The notes: generated from the letters alone by a model not told the origin. Positions 31,848-40,366 are shown, numbered from the stretch's first letter. The stretch: 64,000 bases of DNA from Oscillospiraceae bacterium (GCA_020025515.1 JAHHRZ010000002.1:124001-188000); one strand, 5' to 3'. Numbers and translations: made by a program.

Positions 31848-32435
31848 TTAAAAAACCTTCAGGCCGGAAAAGCCCATAAAGGCCAGAGCCAGAAGCCCTG
31901 CCGATATCAGAGCAATGGGAAATCCCTTAAAGCTCTCCGGGCACTCTGCTTCCTCCACACGCTGGCGCACAGAGGAGAATAGAACAATGGCCAGTGTGAA
32001 ACCCAGGCCGCCGGTAAAACCGTAGACCAAAGATTCCAGAGGGCCGTATTGCAGCTGGATATTCAGCAGCGCAACCCCCAGAACCGCGCAGTTGGTTGTA
32101 ATAAGCGGCAAATAGATTCCCAAGGCCTGATAGAGGGTAGGAACACTCTTTTTCAGGAACATTTCCACAACCTGCACAATAGAGGCAATAATGAGGATAA
32201 AGGCCGCTGTTTGCATATAACTGAGGTCGAGAGGGGAGAGAATCCAGTGATCCACTGCCCAGGTGACCAAAGAAGCAATGGTCATGACAAAAGTAACGGC
32301 AACACCCATCCCCAACGCTGTATCCGTTTTTCTGGAAACTCCCATAAAGGGACAGATGCCTAAAAATTTCACCAGAATGAAGTTATTGGTGAGAATGGCT
32401 CCCAACGCAATAGCCAGCAGGGAAGTTACATTCAT
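31848..32435 (-). CDS. rnfA: Rnf complex membrane subunit RnfA
   Basis: This 195-residue protein has six membrane helices; the start ALGAILTNNFILVKFLGICPFMGVS and later LITTNCAVLGVALLN are family signatures with the buried Cys that hold a membrane [2Fe-2S] cluster together with RnfE. The start overlaps the rnfE stop (ATGA). Confidence 0.96.
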   Translation of the reverse strand: MNVTSLLAIALGAILTNNFILVKFLGICPFMGVSRKTDTALGMGVAVTFVMTIASLVTWAVDHWILSPLDLSYMQTAAFILIIASIVQVVEMFLKKSVPTLYQALGIYLPLITTNCAVLGVALLNIQLQYGPLESLVYGFTGGLGFTLAIVLFSSVRQRVEEAECPESFKGFPIALISAGLLALAFMGFSGLKVF

Positions 32436-33094
32436 ACCACCGCCTCCTTTCTTTTTGCAGCCTCTTTCTCACGCTGGCGTTGATCCAGATGTCTGGTCAG
32501 CCATTGGGAAAGGGCTATGAGAATTCCCAGAGTAAGAAAGCCGCCAAAGGGGAGAATCATCATCATGGCAGGGTACTGCTCCGGAATGACCCGGATTCCG
32601 GCACCGCCGTTGAGAAGTCCGGCTCCAAAGGTACCGCTGCCCAAAAGCTCCCTAAAAATACACATTACTACAAGGGCGATGGTGTATCCCAATCCCTGAG
32701 TCAACCCATCCACCAGAGAGGCTAACACCCCGTTTTTAGAGGCAAACGCCTCTGCACGACCCAAAATAATACAGTTTACCACAATCAGCGGGATAAATAC
32801 ACCCAGATTATTTGACAGCTCCGGCAGAAACGCCTGCAGCAGCAGATCCACCATGGTGACAAATCCGGCAATAATCACTACATAGGCGGCGATCCGAATG
32901 CTGCTGGGAATGACCTTCCGCAGAAGGGAAATAATCACATTGGAGCAAATCAGAATCAGAGTGACCGACAATCCCATGCCCAGACCATTAAAAAGTGTGG
33001 TGGTAATGGCCATGGTAGAGCACATGCCCAAAAGCTGTACCAGTACGGGGTTTTTGGTCAAAAGCCCTTCTTTCAACTGTTTCCGAACCTTCAT
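32432..33094 (-). CDS. rnfE: Rnf complex membrane subunit RnfE
   Basis: This 220-residue protein has six membrane helices, is homologous to RnfA and begins with a soluble KEGLLTKNPVLVQLLGMCSTMAITT segment. IPLIVVNCIILGRAEAFAS contains the conserved Cys. The start overlaps the rnfG stop (ATGA) and the stop overlaps rnfA. It has a basic C-terminal tail (RQREKEAAKRK). Confidence 0.96.
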   Translation of the reverse strand: MKVRKQLKEGLLTKNPVLVQLLGMCSTMAITTTLFNGLGMGLSVTLILICSNVIISLLRKVIPSSIRIAAYVVIIAGFVTMVDLLLQAFLPELSNNLGVFIPLIVVNCIILGRAEAFASKNGVLASLVDGLTQGLGYTIALVVMCIFRELLGSGTFGAGLLNGGAGIRVIPEQYPAMMMILPFGGFLTLGILIALSQWLTRHLDQRQREKEAAKRKEAVV

Positions 33095-33642
33095 TTCTCA
33101 GCGCCTCCTTCCATATCCCTCCAACTGGCCAGGGCAGCGTTTACCCCGTCACATACCGCCCGGGACGTCACCGTGGCACCTGTAAGGGCGTCGATCTGCC
33201 CTCCATCCTTCGTCACCGCTGCCGCCTGATCCACTCCAACAAACTGGCTGCGGAAGGCTTCTTTTGTGGCGTTTGCGCCCAAACCACTGGTTTCGCCATG
33301 GCTTACCACTTCCAGACCGGTCACGGCTCCCTCGCTGCTGATTCCCACCATGAGGCGCATTTCTCCGCCGTATCCGCTGGGTGCCACCTCAAACACATAG
33401 CCATCCGTCGTCGTGTAGACCTGCCGCACCAGAGCCGATCCATCGGGGTAGGATTCCAGCTTTTCCAGCACCTGCTGGCCCTCCGGCACCACCTTTAACA
33501 AGGCTTCTTCCGTTTTTCTTTCCTTTTCTGCCGCAATACGGTCTTTTGTAATCATATTGACCCCTGCAAGCAGACCCGCAATCACAGCCGCAATGACAAA
33601 CAACGTCAAAACCGTTTGAAAGCCTGAAGATTTCTGACTCAT
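33091..33642 (-). CDS. rnfG: Rnf complex flavoprotein subunit RnfG
   Basis: This 183-residue protein has one N-terminal membrane helix (about 12-32) and an extracytoplasmic FMN-binding domain. The covalent FMN attachment motif is DALTGATVTSRAV near residue 155, with flavin on the second Thr of TGATVT. Overlaps rnfD and rnfE by ATGA junctions. Confidence 0.95.
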   Translation of the reverse strand: MSQKSSGFQTVLTLFVIAAVIAGLLAGVNMITKDRIAAEKERKTEEALLKVVPEGQQVLEKLESYPDGSALVRQVYTTTDGYVFEVAPSGYGGEMRLMVGISSEGAVTGLEVVSHGETSGLGANATKEAFRSQFVGVDQAAAVTKDGGQIDALTGATVTSRAVCDGVNAALASWRDMEGGAEK

Positions 33643-34631
33643 TGCTTCCCCTCCTTTTTGGTTACGCCAAAACGCTTGGGCCGACCAACCTGATCCAGAA
33701 GGACCACACAGGTATTCATAATCAGAATGGCATAGCTGACCCCCTCAGGATAGGAGCCAAAGTACCGGATTACAACCGTAATGACACCGCAGCCCAATCC
33801 GAACAGGATCTGTCCCAATCCGGTAATGGGCGTGGTCACATAGTCCGTCGCCATAAACCAGGCGCCCAGCATGAGACCACCGGACAGGAGCTGACTGAGC
33901 ATCCACACAACCCGGTCATTTCCACGGGGGAAAAGGAAGGTCAAAACCGCCACAGTTCCCAGGAAAGACAGGGGAATTCTCAGAGTAATCACTTTACGCA
34001 CAACTAAGTACAAGCCGCCTGCCAGAAGGAGCACCGCGGAAATTTCACCCATAGAGCCCCCCACTGTGCCCAGAAACAAATCCAGTAAGGATTCCTGAGG
34101 CAGTGCACCGGTATGCATATGGTTCAGAGGGGTGGCGGTGGTGACTACATCCACCGGATTGAAAATCCCGGGCCGGGAACCGTCCTCCACCCAAGTAGTC
34201 ATGACCACGGGCCAAGATAAAAGAAAGGCCCGAGCAGCCAGCGCCGGGTTCATAAAGTTCTTGCCAATGCCGCCAAACAGCTGCTTAACTATCACAATGG
34301 CAAAGAAATCACCCACGAGAATGGTCCAATAGGGAATGGTGACAGGGCACACAAAGGCAATCAAAAGTCCCGTCACCACACTGGATAAGTCTCCCACCGT
34401 GTTGTCAAATTTCATGATTTTTCGGTAGGCCCATTCAAAAAATACGGAGCCCGCCACGGAGACCCCCGCCACGGTTAAGGCCCGGAAGCCAAACATCAGC
34501 ACCGCCCAGATCAGAGCCGGCATCAGCGCTATGATGACGTCCAGCATCAACCGCCAGGTCCGATTTGGGCCGTGAATATGGGGAGAACTGGAGACCGTAA
34601 GCTCATAGAAATATTTTACTTTACCTGCCAT
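33639..34631 (-). CDS. rnfD: Rnf complex membrane flavoprotein subunit RnfD
   Basis: This 330-residue polytopic subunit has about nine membrane segments; SSSPHIHGPNRTWRLMLDVIIALMPAL is the family start, and NPALAARAFLLSWP and TPLNHMHTG match RnfD/NqrB, where a Thr in the latter region carries covalent FMN. It forms the ion path with RnfG and RnfE. Confidence 0.95.
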   Translation of the reverse strand: MAGKVKYFYELTVSSSPHIHGPNRTWRLMLDVIIALMPALIWAVLMFGFRALTVAGVSVAGSVFFEWAYRKIMKFDNTVGDLSSVVTGLLIAFVCPVTIPYWTILVGDFFAIVIVKQLFGGIGKNFMNPALAARAFLLSWPVVMTTWVEDGSRPGIFNPVDVVTTATPLNHMHTGALPQESLLDLFLGTVGGSMGEISAVLLLAGGLYLVVRKVITLRIPLSFLGTVAVLTFLFPRGNDRVVWMLSQLLSGGLMLGAWFMATDYVTTPITGLGQILFGLGCGVITVVIRYFGSYPEGVSYAILIMNTCVVLLDQVGRPKRFGVTKKEGKQ

Positions 34632-34643
34632 GATATCCCCTCC

Positions 34644-35963
34644 TTACTTGTTAGGCGGCTGCGCATTGCGGAGCTTTTGCTTTCCGGTGCGAATGCTGTG
34701 CACCAGGGGCAGACAGCCGGGGCATGTGTAGGCGCAGGACCCACACTCCACACAATCCAGAATGTGCTGTGCCTTCAGTTCCTCCATGTCACTGCGCCGC
34801 TCAGCACTGTAGAGCTTCAGGGGCATCAGATGCATGGGACAGACCGACACGCATTTGCCGCACCGAATACAGTGGGGATGCTCGTCCAGGTATCTGTTTT
34901 TACTTCCCAGAATGGTAACGGCGTTGGTTCCCTTGGTCACAGGCACTGCCAAATCAAACTGAGCAAAGCCCATCATGGGGCCGCCGGAAAGAACCTTGTA
35001 GGGGTTTTCCGCAAATCCCACCGCATCCACCATATCCGCAAAGGGAGTTCCCACAGGAACCATCAGGTTTCGAGGGCCCATGGCAATGTCGCCGGAAACC
35101 GTAACCACCCGCTGTACCAGAGGCATGCCCTCCCACACTGCGTCCGCGATGGCCGCACAGGTCGCCGTATTGAACACCGCACAGCCCACCTGCGCCGGAA
35201 GCCCGCCGGGAGGCACCTGCCGCCCGGTAATGGCCTGAATCAGCTGTTTTTCGGAGCCCTGGGGATATCTGGGCCGCAGAGGCCGTATGGCAATGCCGGG
35301 GTGGTCAGAAAGCTCCTGGCTCACTTCCCGGATAGTGGTTTCCTTGTCTGCCTCAATGCCGATGACGGCTTCATTTAGACCCAGAATCTTCATGACAATC
35401 TCCATGCCTGCAAAAACCTTGTCGCTGTGTTCCCGAAGAAGCCGCTCGTCTGCGGTGATGTAGGGCTCACACTCCGAAGCGTTGACAATCATGGTATCTA
35501 CCTTGCCGATGCCAGAAGAGAGCTTTACATTGGTGGGGAATGTGGCGCCGCCCATGCCCACAATTCCTGCTTCCCGGATCATTTCAATCAAATCCTCCGG
35601 TGTCAAATCATCAATGGTCTTACGGCGCTGAATCTCAGGCCAGAGCGTCTCTTGCATATCATTTTCAATCACCACGGACAGAACCGTGGTGCCATTGGGA
35701 TGGGGGCGGAGCTCCACGGCCTTCACAGTGCCGGACACAGATGCATGAACCGGAACACAAAGTCCCGGTCCATCTCCGATTTTCTGCCCGATATCTACAT
35801 GGTCCCCCTTAGAAACCAATGGGTTGCAGGGGGCGCCAATATGCTGGGACATGGGAATTACTACCACCGCAGGGGGAGGAAAGGGTTTGATTTTCCGATC
35901 CCTGGTAAGAGATTTTCGCCCCCGGGGATGGATTCCACCATAAAAAGGAACTGCCATAAGCAT
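34644..35963 (-). CDS. rnfC: Rnf complex NADH-binding subunit RnfC
   Basis: This 439-residue soluble subunit binds NADH and FMN: FYGGIHPRGRKSLT start, EAGIVGMGGATFPTNVKL, NASECEPYITADERL and GGPMMGF. Two [4Fe-4S] motifs follow near the C-terminus, CIRCGKCVSVCP and CVECGSCAYTCP. Start: ATG 35963 follows GAGGTG; the annotated longer frame to 35990 has no such site. First gene of the rnf operon. Confidence 0.95.
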   Translation of the reverse strand: MLMAVPFYGGIHPRGRKSLTRDRKIKPFPPPAVVVIPMSQHIGAPCNPLVSKGDHVDIGQKIGDGPGLCVPVHASVSGTVKAVELRPHPNGTTVLSVVIENDMQETLWPEIQRRKTIDDLTPEDLIEMIREAGIVGMGGATFPTNVKLSSGIGKVDTMIVNASECEPYITADERLLREHSDKVFAGMEIVMKILGLNEAVIGIEADKETTIREVSQELSDHPGIAIRPLRPRYPQGSEKQLIQAITGRQVPPGGLPAQVGCAVFNTATCAAIADAVWEGMPLVQRVVTVSGDIAMGPRNLMVPVGTPFADMVDAVGFAENPYKVLSGGPMMGFAQFDLAVPVTKGTNAVTILGSKNRYLDEHPHCIRCGKCVSVCPMHLMPLKLYSAERRSDMEELKAQHILDCVECGSCAYTCPGCLPLVHSIRTGKQKLRNAQPPNK

Positions 35964-35982
35964 AGTCACCTCACAAAAAATA

Positions 35983-36045
35983 AAACGCAATATAGGGTTG
36001 TATCTTCTCCAAGCAAGAGATTTATACTAACACTATACTGCGTTT
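35983..36045. promoter_or_regulatory. Long imperfect dyad over the rnf promoter and leader
   Basis: Arms AAACGCA-ATATAG and CTATAC-TGCGTTT (with further GTAT/ATAC pairing inside) span from the leader to the -10. The whole structure cannot form in the transcript because the right arm overlaps the -10, so it is more likely a DNA operator than an RNA hairpin. Confidence 0.4.
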
Positions 36046-36060
36046 CTATATTTTTGTAAA
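36032..36060 (-). promoter_or_regulatory. Promoter of the rnfCDGEAB operon
   Basis: Minus strand TTTACA (36055-36060), 17 bp, TATAGT (36032-36037). Confidence 0.75.
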
Positions 36061-36092
36061 CCATTTTTTGATATTTTATTCAAAAAGTAGGT

Positions 36093-36749
36093 CTATATCG
36101 ATACTTTTTTACACATTTCGTTCCAAGGATATCGGTCTGGCGGCTCCATGCGGAAGCACACCGGCTCCTTGGTTGCAGGGTGCAAAAAGGAGAGACTGTG
36201 GGACCAAAGGGCAATGGGGCAGTCATCCTCCAGAAGACTGTATTTCCGATCCCCCACCAGAGGCAGCCCACGGCTGGAAAACTGGGCCCGGATCTGATGG
36301 GTCCGTCCTGTCTCTAAATGAATGAGCACTTTGGAAAGAGTTCCCCGGTGCAACACCCGATAGGTCAAAACAGCCTCCTGCACATCCTTCCCCGGTTGCG
36401 TGACCACATAGGTTTTCCGCTCCGGTTTGTTTCTCAGAAGCAGGTCCCGGTATTCTCCCGCATCTTCTTGGGGGCAGCCATGGACCACCGCCAAATATTC
36501 CTTATCAAATGTTCTTTCCCGAATCTGAGCTGACAAGCGGGAGGCCGCCTCGGGGGTTCTGGCCAAAACCATGAGGCCGCTCACTACCCGGTCCAGCCGA
36601 TGGACGGTCCGGACGCAGGCTGTTTCGTCTCCCAACTGGTGTCGAAGCAAAGAGGGGAGACCCCCAGGCTCGTCCGTGGACAGAATCCCGGCGGGTTTGA
36701 TACAGACCAAAATCTCCTGATCTGCATAGACAATGGAAACTGGCTCCAT
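36093..36749 (-). CDS. RluA family pseudouridine synthase, S4-less
   Basis: This 218-residue protein isomerises uridine to pseudouridine in rRNA or tRNA. The catalytic Asp lies in VHRLDRVVSGLMVLA, and the second conserved block is HLETGRTHQIRAQFSSRGLPLVGDRKYS. It lacks the S4 domain that the other two paralogues in the window (40367, 52314) have. ATG 36749 after AAAGGA is used rather than the TTG at 36755. The target site is not predictable. Confidence 0.9.
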   Translation of the reverse strand: MEPVSIVYADQEILVCIKPAGILSTDEPGGLPSLLRHQLGDETACVRTVHRLDRVVSGLMVLARTPEAASRLSAQIRERTFDKEYLAVVHGCPQEDAGEYRDLLLRNKPERKTYVVTQPGKDVQEAVLTYRVLHRGTLSKVLIHLETGRTHQIRAQFSSRGLPLVGDRKYSLLEDDCPIALWSHSLSFLHPATKEPVCFRMEPPDRYPWNEMCKKVSI

Positions 36750-36806
36750 AAACAATTCCTTTCCGATATAGAAAAAGGGGGCCGCAAAGCCCCCTTTTCA
36801 TTCAAA

Positions 36807-36998
36807 TCAGGCATTTTCTTTCACAATCACAAACCCATCCACCAGGTTCGCTTCCTGGAGGGTTCCCTGGATTGCCAGAGTATGCTCCATGAGATCTGTG
36901 AGAACCACACAGCCATCCTTGCACTCCACACGCATGACATTGCGCATCACCAGGGTCTCAGGGGACTGGGTATTTTTATAAACAGTAGAAAGACACAT
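36807..36998 (-). CDS. CooT-like small nickel-binding protein
   Basis: This 63-residue beta-rich protein starts MCLSTVYKN, with Cys2 in the position that binds Ni(II) in CooT of Rhodospirillum. The family is annotated as a predicted RNA-binding or nickel chaperone protein in Clostridia. A His/Cys-rich protein is encoded 11 bases upstream on the same strand, supporting a metal role. Confidence 0.8.
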   Translation of the reverse strand: MCLSTVYKNTQSPETLVMRNVMRVECKDGCVVLTDLMEHTLAIQGTLQEANLVDGFVIVKENA

Positions 36999-37009
36999 CG
37001 CAATTCTCC

Positions 37010-37324
37010 TTACTTTGCCAGGGACTGCAGCACCATAGACAGGCGCATATTGCCCTTTTCAAAATCAGATACGGCCTGCATGACCTGTTCATAGGCCATC
37101 TTCTCTCCGGCCGCCTCCAGCTGCTTGGCCAGGTTGGCCAGTTCCTGCGCATGGGAGGCATTGTGGCCCACCATGTACTTCATGAGAGCAGTCAGCTCCT
37201 CCATGGGAGTATGCTCACAGCTGCCGCAGCAGCCGCATTCACTGCCATGGCAGTGCTCGTGATCGTGATGATGTTCGTGATGGTGCTCACCGCAGGAGCC
37301 CACATGTTCGTGATCCATATGCAT
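37010..37324 (-). CDS. His/Cys-rich metal-binding protein paired with CooT
   Basis: This 104-residue protein has 13 His and 6 Cys in its first 40 residues (HHHEHHHDHEHCHGSECGCCGSC), then a helical domain (about 42-104, EELTALMKYMVGHNASHAQELANLAKQLEAAG). The N-terminal segment should bind Ni or another soft metal; the helical part resembles small DUF domains found with metal proteins. ATG 37324 follows GGAGG, beside a GTCCGC/GCGGAC hairpin in the leader. It is the first gene of a pair with the CooT-like protein. Confidence 0.75.
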   Translation of the reverse strand: MHMDHEHVGSCGEHHHEHHHDHEHCHGSECGCCGSCEHTPMEELTALMKYMVGHNASHAQELANLAKQLEAAGEKMAYEQVMQAVSDFEKGNMRLSMVLQSLAK

Positions 37325-37432
37325 AGGGATCCTCCTTTCGTCCGCAAAAGCGGACCGTTAATTTATCCTTATTATACAGCAATCTCAGGCATTCTGTCAA
37401 AGAAAATCTGTAAAACTCTTTTTGAAATATGG

Positions 37433-37468
37433 AAAAAGGGGCCATCTTGGAATCAAGACGGCCTCTTT
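37433..37468 (-). terminator. Terminator of rpiB
   Basis: A 15-bp stem with one or two mismatches and a T tract on the minus strand. Confidence 0.8.
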
Positions 37469-37483
37469 GTATTTCACAGCAGC

Positions 37484-37924
37484 TTACTCCTGCTCCAAAG
37501 CCATGACCTTGTCTACCCGGCGCCGATGTCTGCCGCCCTCAAAATCCGTACTGAGGAAGGTATCCACGATCTCAAGGGCCAGCTTCTCGCCTACCACACC
37601 GGCACCCATTGCCATCATATTGGAATCATTGTGCTGACGGGTGAGGCGGGCGCACATCAGATCAGAAAGCAGAGCGCAGCGAATGCCCTTGACCTTATTG
37701 GCTGCAATGGAAACGCCGATGCCGGTGGTGCAGATCACCACGCCCCGCTCATTGGTGCCATTTGCAACGGATTTTGCAGCGGCACCTGCAAAGTCGGGAT
37801 AGTCGCAGCTGTCTTCGGTGTGCGTACCGAAATCTTCTACTTCATGGCCCTGGGCTGCAAGGTGCTTTTTTACTGCTTCTTTCAGTGCCAAACCGCCGTG
37901 ATCACAAGCCAAAGCAATTTTCAT
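37484..37924 (-). CDS. rpiB: Ribose-5-phosphate isomerase B
   Basis: This 146-residue enzyme interconverts ribose-5-phosphate and ribulose-5-phosphate in the pentose phosphate pathway. The start MKIALACDHGG, then GTHTEDSCDYPDFA, GVVICTTGIGVSIAANKVKGIR and ARLTRQHNDSNMMAMG are the RpiB/LacAB signature, with the active-site Cys in ICTTGIG. It is 27 bases from the SDR gene upstream on the same strand, and a terminator follows. Confidence 0.96.
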   Translation of the reverse strand: MKIALACDHGGLALKEAVKKHLAAQGHEVEDFGTHTEDSCDYPDFAGAAAKSVANGTNERGVVICTTGIGVSIAANKVKGIRCALLSDLMCARLTRQHNDSNMMAMGAGVVGEKLALEIVDTFLSTDFEGGRHRRRVDKVMALEQE

Positions 37925-37951
37925 ATCAACATTCCTCTTCTTTCTGTTTTT

Positions 37952-38653
37952 TTAAGTAATTACAAACCCGCCATTAACAGGCAGGACCTGTCCTGTCACA
38001 AACTGGGAATCTGCCAGATACAGCATGGCCTGGGCCACATCCTCCGGGCTGCCGTTTCTCTCCAAGGGGGTCTCCTCACGCAGCTGCTCCAGGATCTCCG
38101 GTGTCACATTGGACACCATATCCGTCAGAATCACCCCGGGCGCAATGGCATTGACCCGGATTCCGGAGGGTCCCAGCTCCTGGGCCAGTGCCTTTGTAAA
38201 GGCCAGAACCGCCCCCTTAGAGGCGGAGTATGCCACCTCACAGGATGCGCCTACCTGCCCCCACATGGAGCTGACATTGATGATACAGCCCCTGTGATGC
38301 CTTAAAAACAGGGAAGTGGCCTCCTGTACACACAGATACATTCCCCGGACATTCACCGCAAAAATGCGGTCCCAGACCTCCACAGGGGTCTGAGACAGCA
38401 GGCCATAGTGGGTGATGCCGGCGTTATTGATCAAAATATCCAGCTCCCTGATATTCGCAAATGCAGCTTTCACCGCCTGGGGGTCTGCCACATCCACACA
38501 CATGGCAGAAGCACCCGTCTCTTTGGCAATGCGGCTGGCCGCCTCATGATTGTTATGATAAAAAAAGGTGACCTGATCCCCGCGGCCTGCAAAGGCCCGC
38601 ACTGCGGCAGCGCCAATGCCGCGGGAACCTCCTGTAATTAAAACCGAAGCCAT
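37952..38653 (-). CDS. SDR family oxidoreductase (FabG-like, YmfI-type)
   Basis: This 233-residue classical short-chain dehydrogenase has the NAD(P) motif TGGSRGIG (7-14), NNAG (about 76-79), Ser in NVSSMWG and YxxxK in YSASK. The compact form and FYHNN in the cofactor region resemble the FabG/YmfI group, which in Clostridia includes the proposed elongation factor P 5-aminopentanone reductase. I cannot fix the substrate. ATG 38653 after GGGAGG is used; the in-frame ATG at 38698 is rejected. Confidence 0.85.
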   Translation of the reverse strand: MASVLITGGSRGIGAAAVRAFAGRGDQVTFFYHNNHEAASRIAKETGASAMCVDVADPQAVKAAFANIRELDILINNAGITHYGLLSQTPVEVWDRIFAVNVRGMYLCVQEATSLFLRHHRGCIINVSSMWGQVGASCEVAYSASKGAVLAFTKALAQELGPSGIRVNAIAPGVILTDMVSNVTPEILEQLREETPLERNGSPEDVAQAMLYLADSQFVTGQVLPVNGGFVIT

Positions 38654-38723
38654 ATAATCCTCCCAACAAAGGCAAACAGGGCTGTCAGCAAAAGCCACAT
38701 GGCTTTCCGGACAGCCCTGATGT

Positions 38724-39221
38724 TTAACGACGACGGCTCTTCGTGCGGTGATCTGTATACTGCCGCAGAGAAGAAATCTTGCTGTCAGACTCGGACATAA
38801 ATTGCTTCAGACGCTCCTCAAAAAGCTGGTCAGAAGACTTGGCCACTGTGGCCTGGGTGGGAGTCGCCTGCGCAGGTGCAGGGCGGCTCTGACGGGGGCG
38901 ATCGTTGCTGCCGCCGAAGTTGTTGTTCCGGGGGCGGTCATTGTTTCCGAAATGATTGCTGCGGGGGCGGTTTTGGGGGGCGGGCTTGGGCTCCAGGCGC
39001 TTAATGGACAGATTGATCTTGCCCACGGGGTCCACGGCAATGACCATAACCTTTACGTCCTGTCCCTCTGTCAGATGCTGGCGAATATCGCTGACGTAGG
39101 CATTGGCCACCTCAGAAATATGTACCATGCCTGTCTTATTCTCCGGCAGTGCAATGAATGCGCCGAAATTGGTAATGCTCTTTACCTTACCTTCGATGAT
39201 AGCTCCAACTGTTAACTCCAT
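38724..39221 (-). CDS. S1 domain RNA-binding protein (YabR-like)
   Basis: This 165-residue protein has one S1 OB fold (GAIIEGKVKSITNFGAFIALPENKTGMVHISEV, to about residue 75), then a low-complexity linker rich in N, R, P and Q with NDRPRNNNFGG repeats, ending in a basic tail (DHRTKSRRR). It is YabR-like and lies in the yabP-yabQ-divIC-yabR order known from B. subtilis. GGAGG lies 14 bases before the ATG, unusually far. Confidence 0.9.
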   Translation of the reverse strand: MELTVGAIIEGKVKSITNFGAFIALPENKTGMVHISEVANAYVSDIRQHLTEGQDVKVMVIAVDPVGKINLSIKRLEPKPAPQNRPRSNHFGNNDRPRNNNFGGSNDRPRQSRPAPAQATPTQATVAKSSDQLFEERLKQFMSESDSKISSLRQYTDHRTKSRRR

Positions 39222-39263
39222 ACTGCGAAACTTGTCCTCCTAAAAAATACAAACACGCGATAT

Positions 39264-39554
39264 TTACTCTCCGATATCGGAGAAAATGACTTCACCGTTT
39301 TCCACCAGGCCCAGCATTTCCCGGGCGATTTTCCGAACGCTTTCGTCGGAACCCAGGGCCTCGATGTCTGTCCGAAGATCCTGATTTTCCTGTCTGACCT
39401 GTGCCACCTGCCGGGACAGAGACTGCGCCTTTGCCTTGTTTTCCTGGATCTGCGACCGCTGGGACACCAGGATAAAGACAGAGGATCCCACCACCAGAAA
39501 CACCAGCAGCTTGATCATATGACTGGATCTGCGAAACTTCACGGGTAATTTCAT
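39264..39554 (-). CDS. divIC: Septum formation initiator DivIC/FtsB
   Basis: This 96-residue divisome protein has a short basic cytoplasmic N-terminus, one membrane helix (about 13-31) and an external coiled coil (QENKAKAQSLSRQVAQVRQENQDLRTDIEAL), followed by the conserved SVRKIAREMLGLVENGEVIF, typical of DivIC. GGAGGG precedes ATG 39554. The 3' part of yabQ is read across it in another frame. Confidence 0.9.
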   Translation of the reverse strand: MKLPVKFRRSSHMIKLLVFLVVGSSVFILVSQRSQIQENKAKAQSLSRQVAQVRQENQDLRTDIEALGSDESVRKIAREMLGLVENGEVIFSDIGE

Positions 39555-39993
39555 ATTGACTCCCTCCAGAGTTGGCGACTGCTCGCCTTCTACTGACTAT
39601 TCTAACCCATTTTCTGCTGAAAGAAAAGAGAATTTTTAATAATTTTTTGACTTTTTTACATATAAACCAAAAGGGTCTGATACAAAGGGAGATAAAATGC
39701 CAAAAACCGTCAAAAATTTTTCTCAATGCTCTGCCGCCCACTGCCTCCAGAAGACCCCATCCCAGAAAAACCCCAAGCAGTTGGAATACATCCATCCTTC
39801 CTTGAGAGACTCCCAGGCTGTAACACAGAAGGCTGTACCCTGCGGCAAGCAAAAGCACAATGTCTCCGGGAATGGTCCATCCCGGTGCTCTGCACTCCAA
39901 AGCCCGCACAAAGCGATATGCCACAGCCCAGCAGGCCCCCAGACCCAGGGCCCATAGGAACCATTGGGCCTGCTCATACACCCCCGGGGCCAT
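39292..39993 (-). CDS. yabQ: Spore cortex biosynthesis membrane protein YabQ, with long overlap into divIC
   Basis: The first about 135 residues look like YabQ: several membrane segments (QAQWFLWALGLGACWAVAYRFV, IVLLLAAGYSLLCYSLG, DVFQLLGVFLGWGLLEAV) and a basic end (KKVKKLLKILFSFSRKWVR). The frame then runs 263 bases into divIC, giving a low-complexity tail of no recognisable meaning. The two other frames reach stops soon after residue 135, so a one-base indel in the A-rich tract near 39640-39660 would give the normal end. Either a frameshift or an odd overlap is likely. The start overlaps the yabP stop (TGATG). Confidence 0.75.
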   Translation of the reverse strand: MAPGVYEQAQWFLWALGLGACWAVAYRFVRALECRAPGWTIPGDIVLLLAAGYSLLCYSLGVSQGRMDVFQLLGVFLGWGLLEAVGGRALRKIFDGFWHFISLCIRPFWFICKKVKKLLKILFSFSRKWVRIVSRRRAVANSGGSQYEITREVSQIQSYDQAAGVSGGGILCLYPGVPAVADPGKQGKGAVSVPAGGTGQTGKSGSSDRHRGPGFRRKRSENRPGNAGPGGKR

Positions 39994-40268
39994 CAGCCAA
40001 AGAGGCGGGAGAAGAAGCCGCCCTCTCGTCTGGGCTCCTCATAGACAAGGGCCATGACCGTTCCGTCCACTGCCACCTGACCGCCATCCAGAGACAGGGT
40101 TTTGAGATGGAGATTTTCTCCCCGAACCAACAGGTTGCCCCGTCCGGTTTTCAGCACTACAGCCGACTCATCAAAACTTACTACTTCATTGACGCCGCTG
40201 ATGGTAAGCTTCTTTCGCTCATCCAATATGAGCTTGTGGGGCATTTGCAGCCCCCGTTCCTCTGTCAT
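39993..40268 (-). CDS. yabP: Sporulation protein YabP
   Basis: This 91-residue beta-rich protein is needed for spore cortex formation. LILDERKKLTISGVNEVVSFDESAVVLKTGRGNLLVRGENLHLKTLSLDGG matches YabP/YqfC. GGAGG precedes ATG 40268. It heads the yabP-yabQ-divIC-S1 run, an argument that the organism can form spores. Confidence 0.93.
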   Translation of the reverse strand: MTEERGLQMPHKLILDERKKLTISGVNEVVSFDESAVVLKTGRGNLLVRGENLHLKTLSLDGGQVAVDGTVMALVYEEPRREGGFFSRLFG

Positions 40269-40366
40269 AAGCCCATCCTCCTTGCTTTTGTTTCATCATA
40301 TGCAAGTAAGGGGAGATTCAGAACCAAAAGGGCTTATTTCATAACTCTGTTCCACTGCCTATCACT

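Noticed and set aside
36807..37324. Carbon monoxide dehydrogenase locus around the CooT-like gene
   Set aside because: No cooS, cooC or cooJ genes are in the window.
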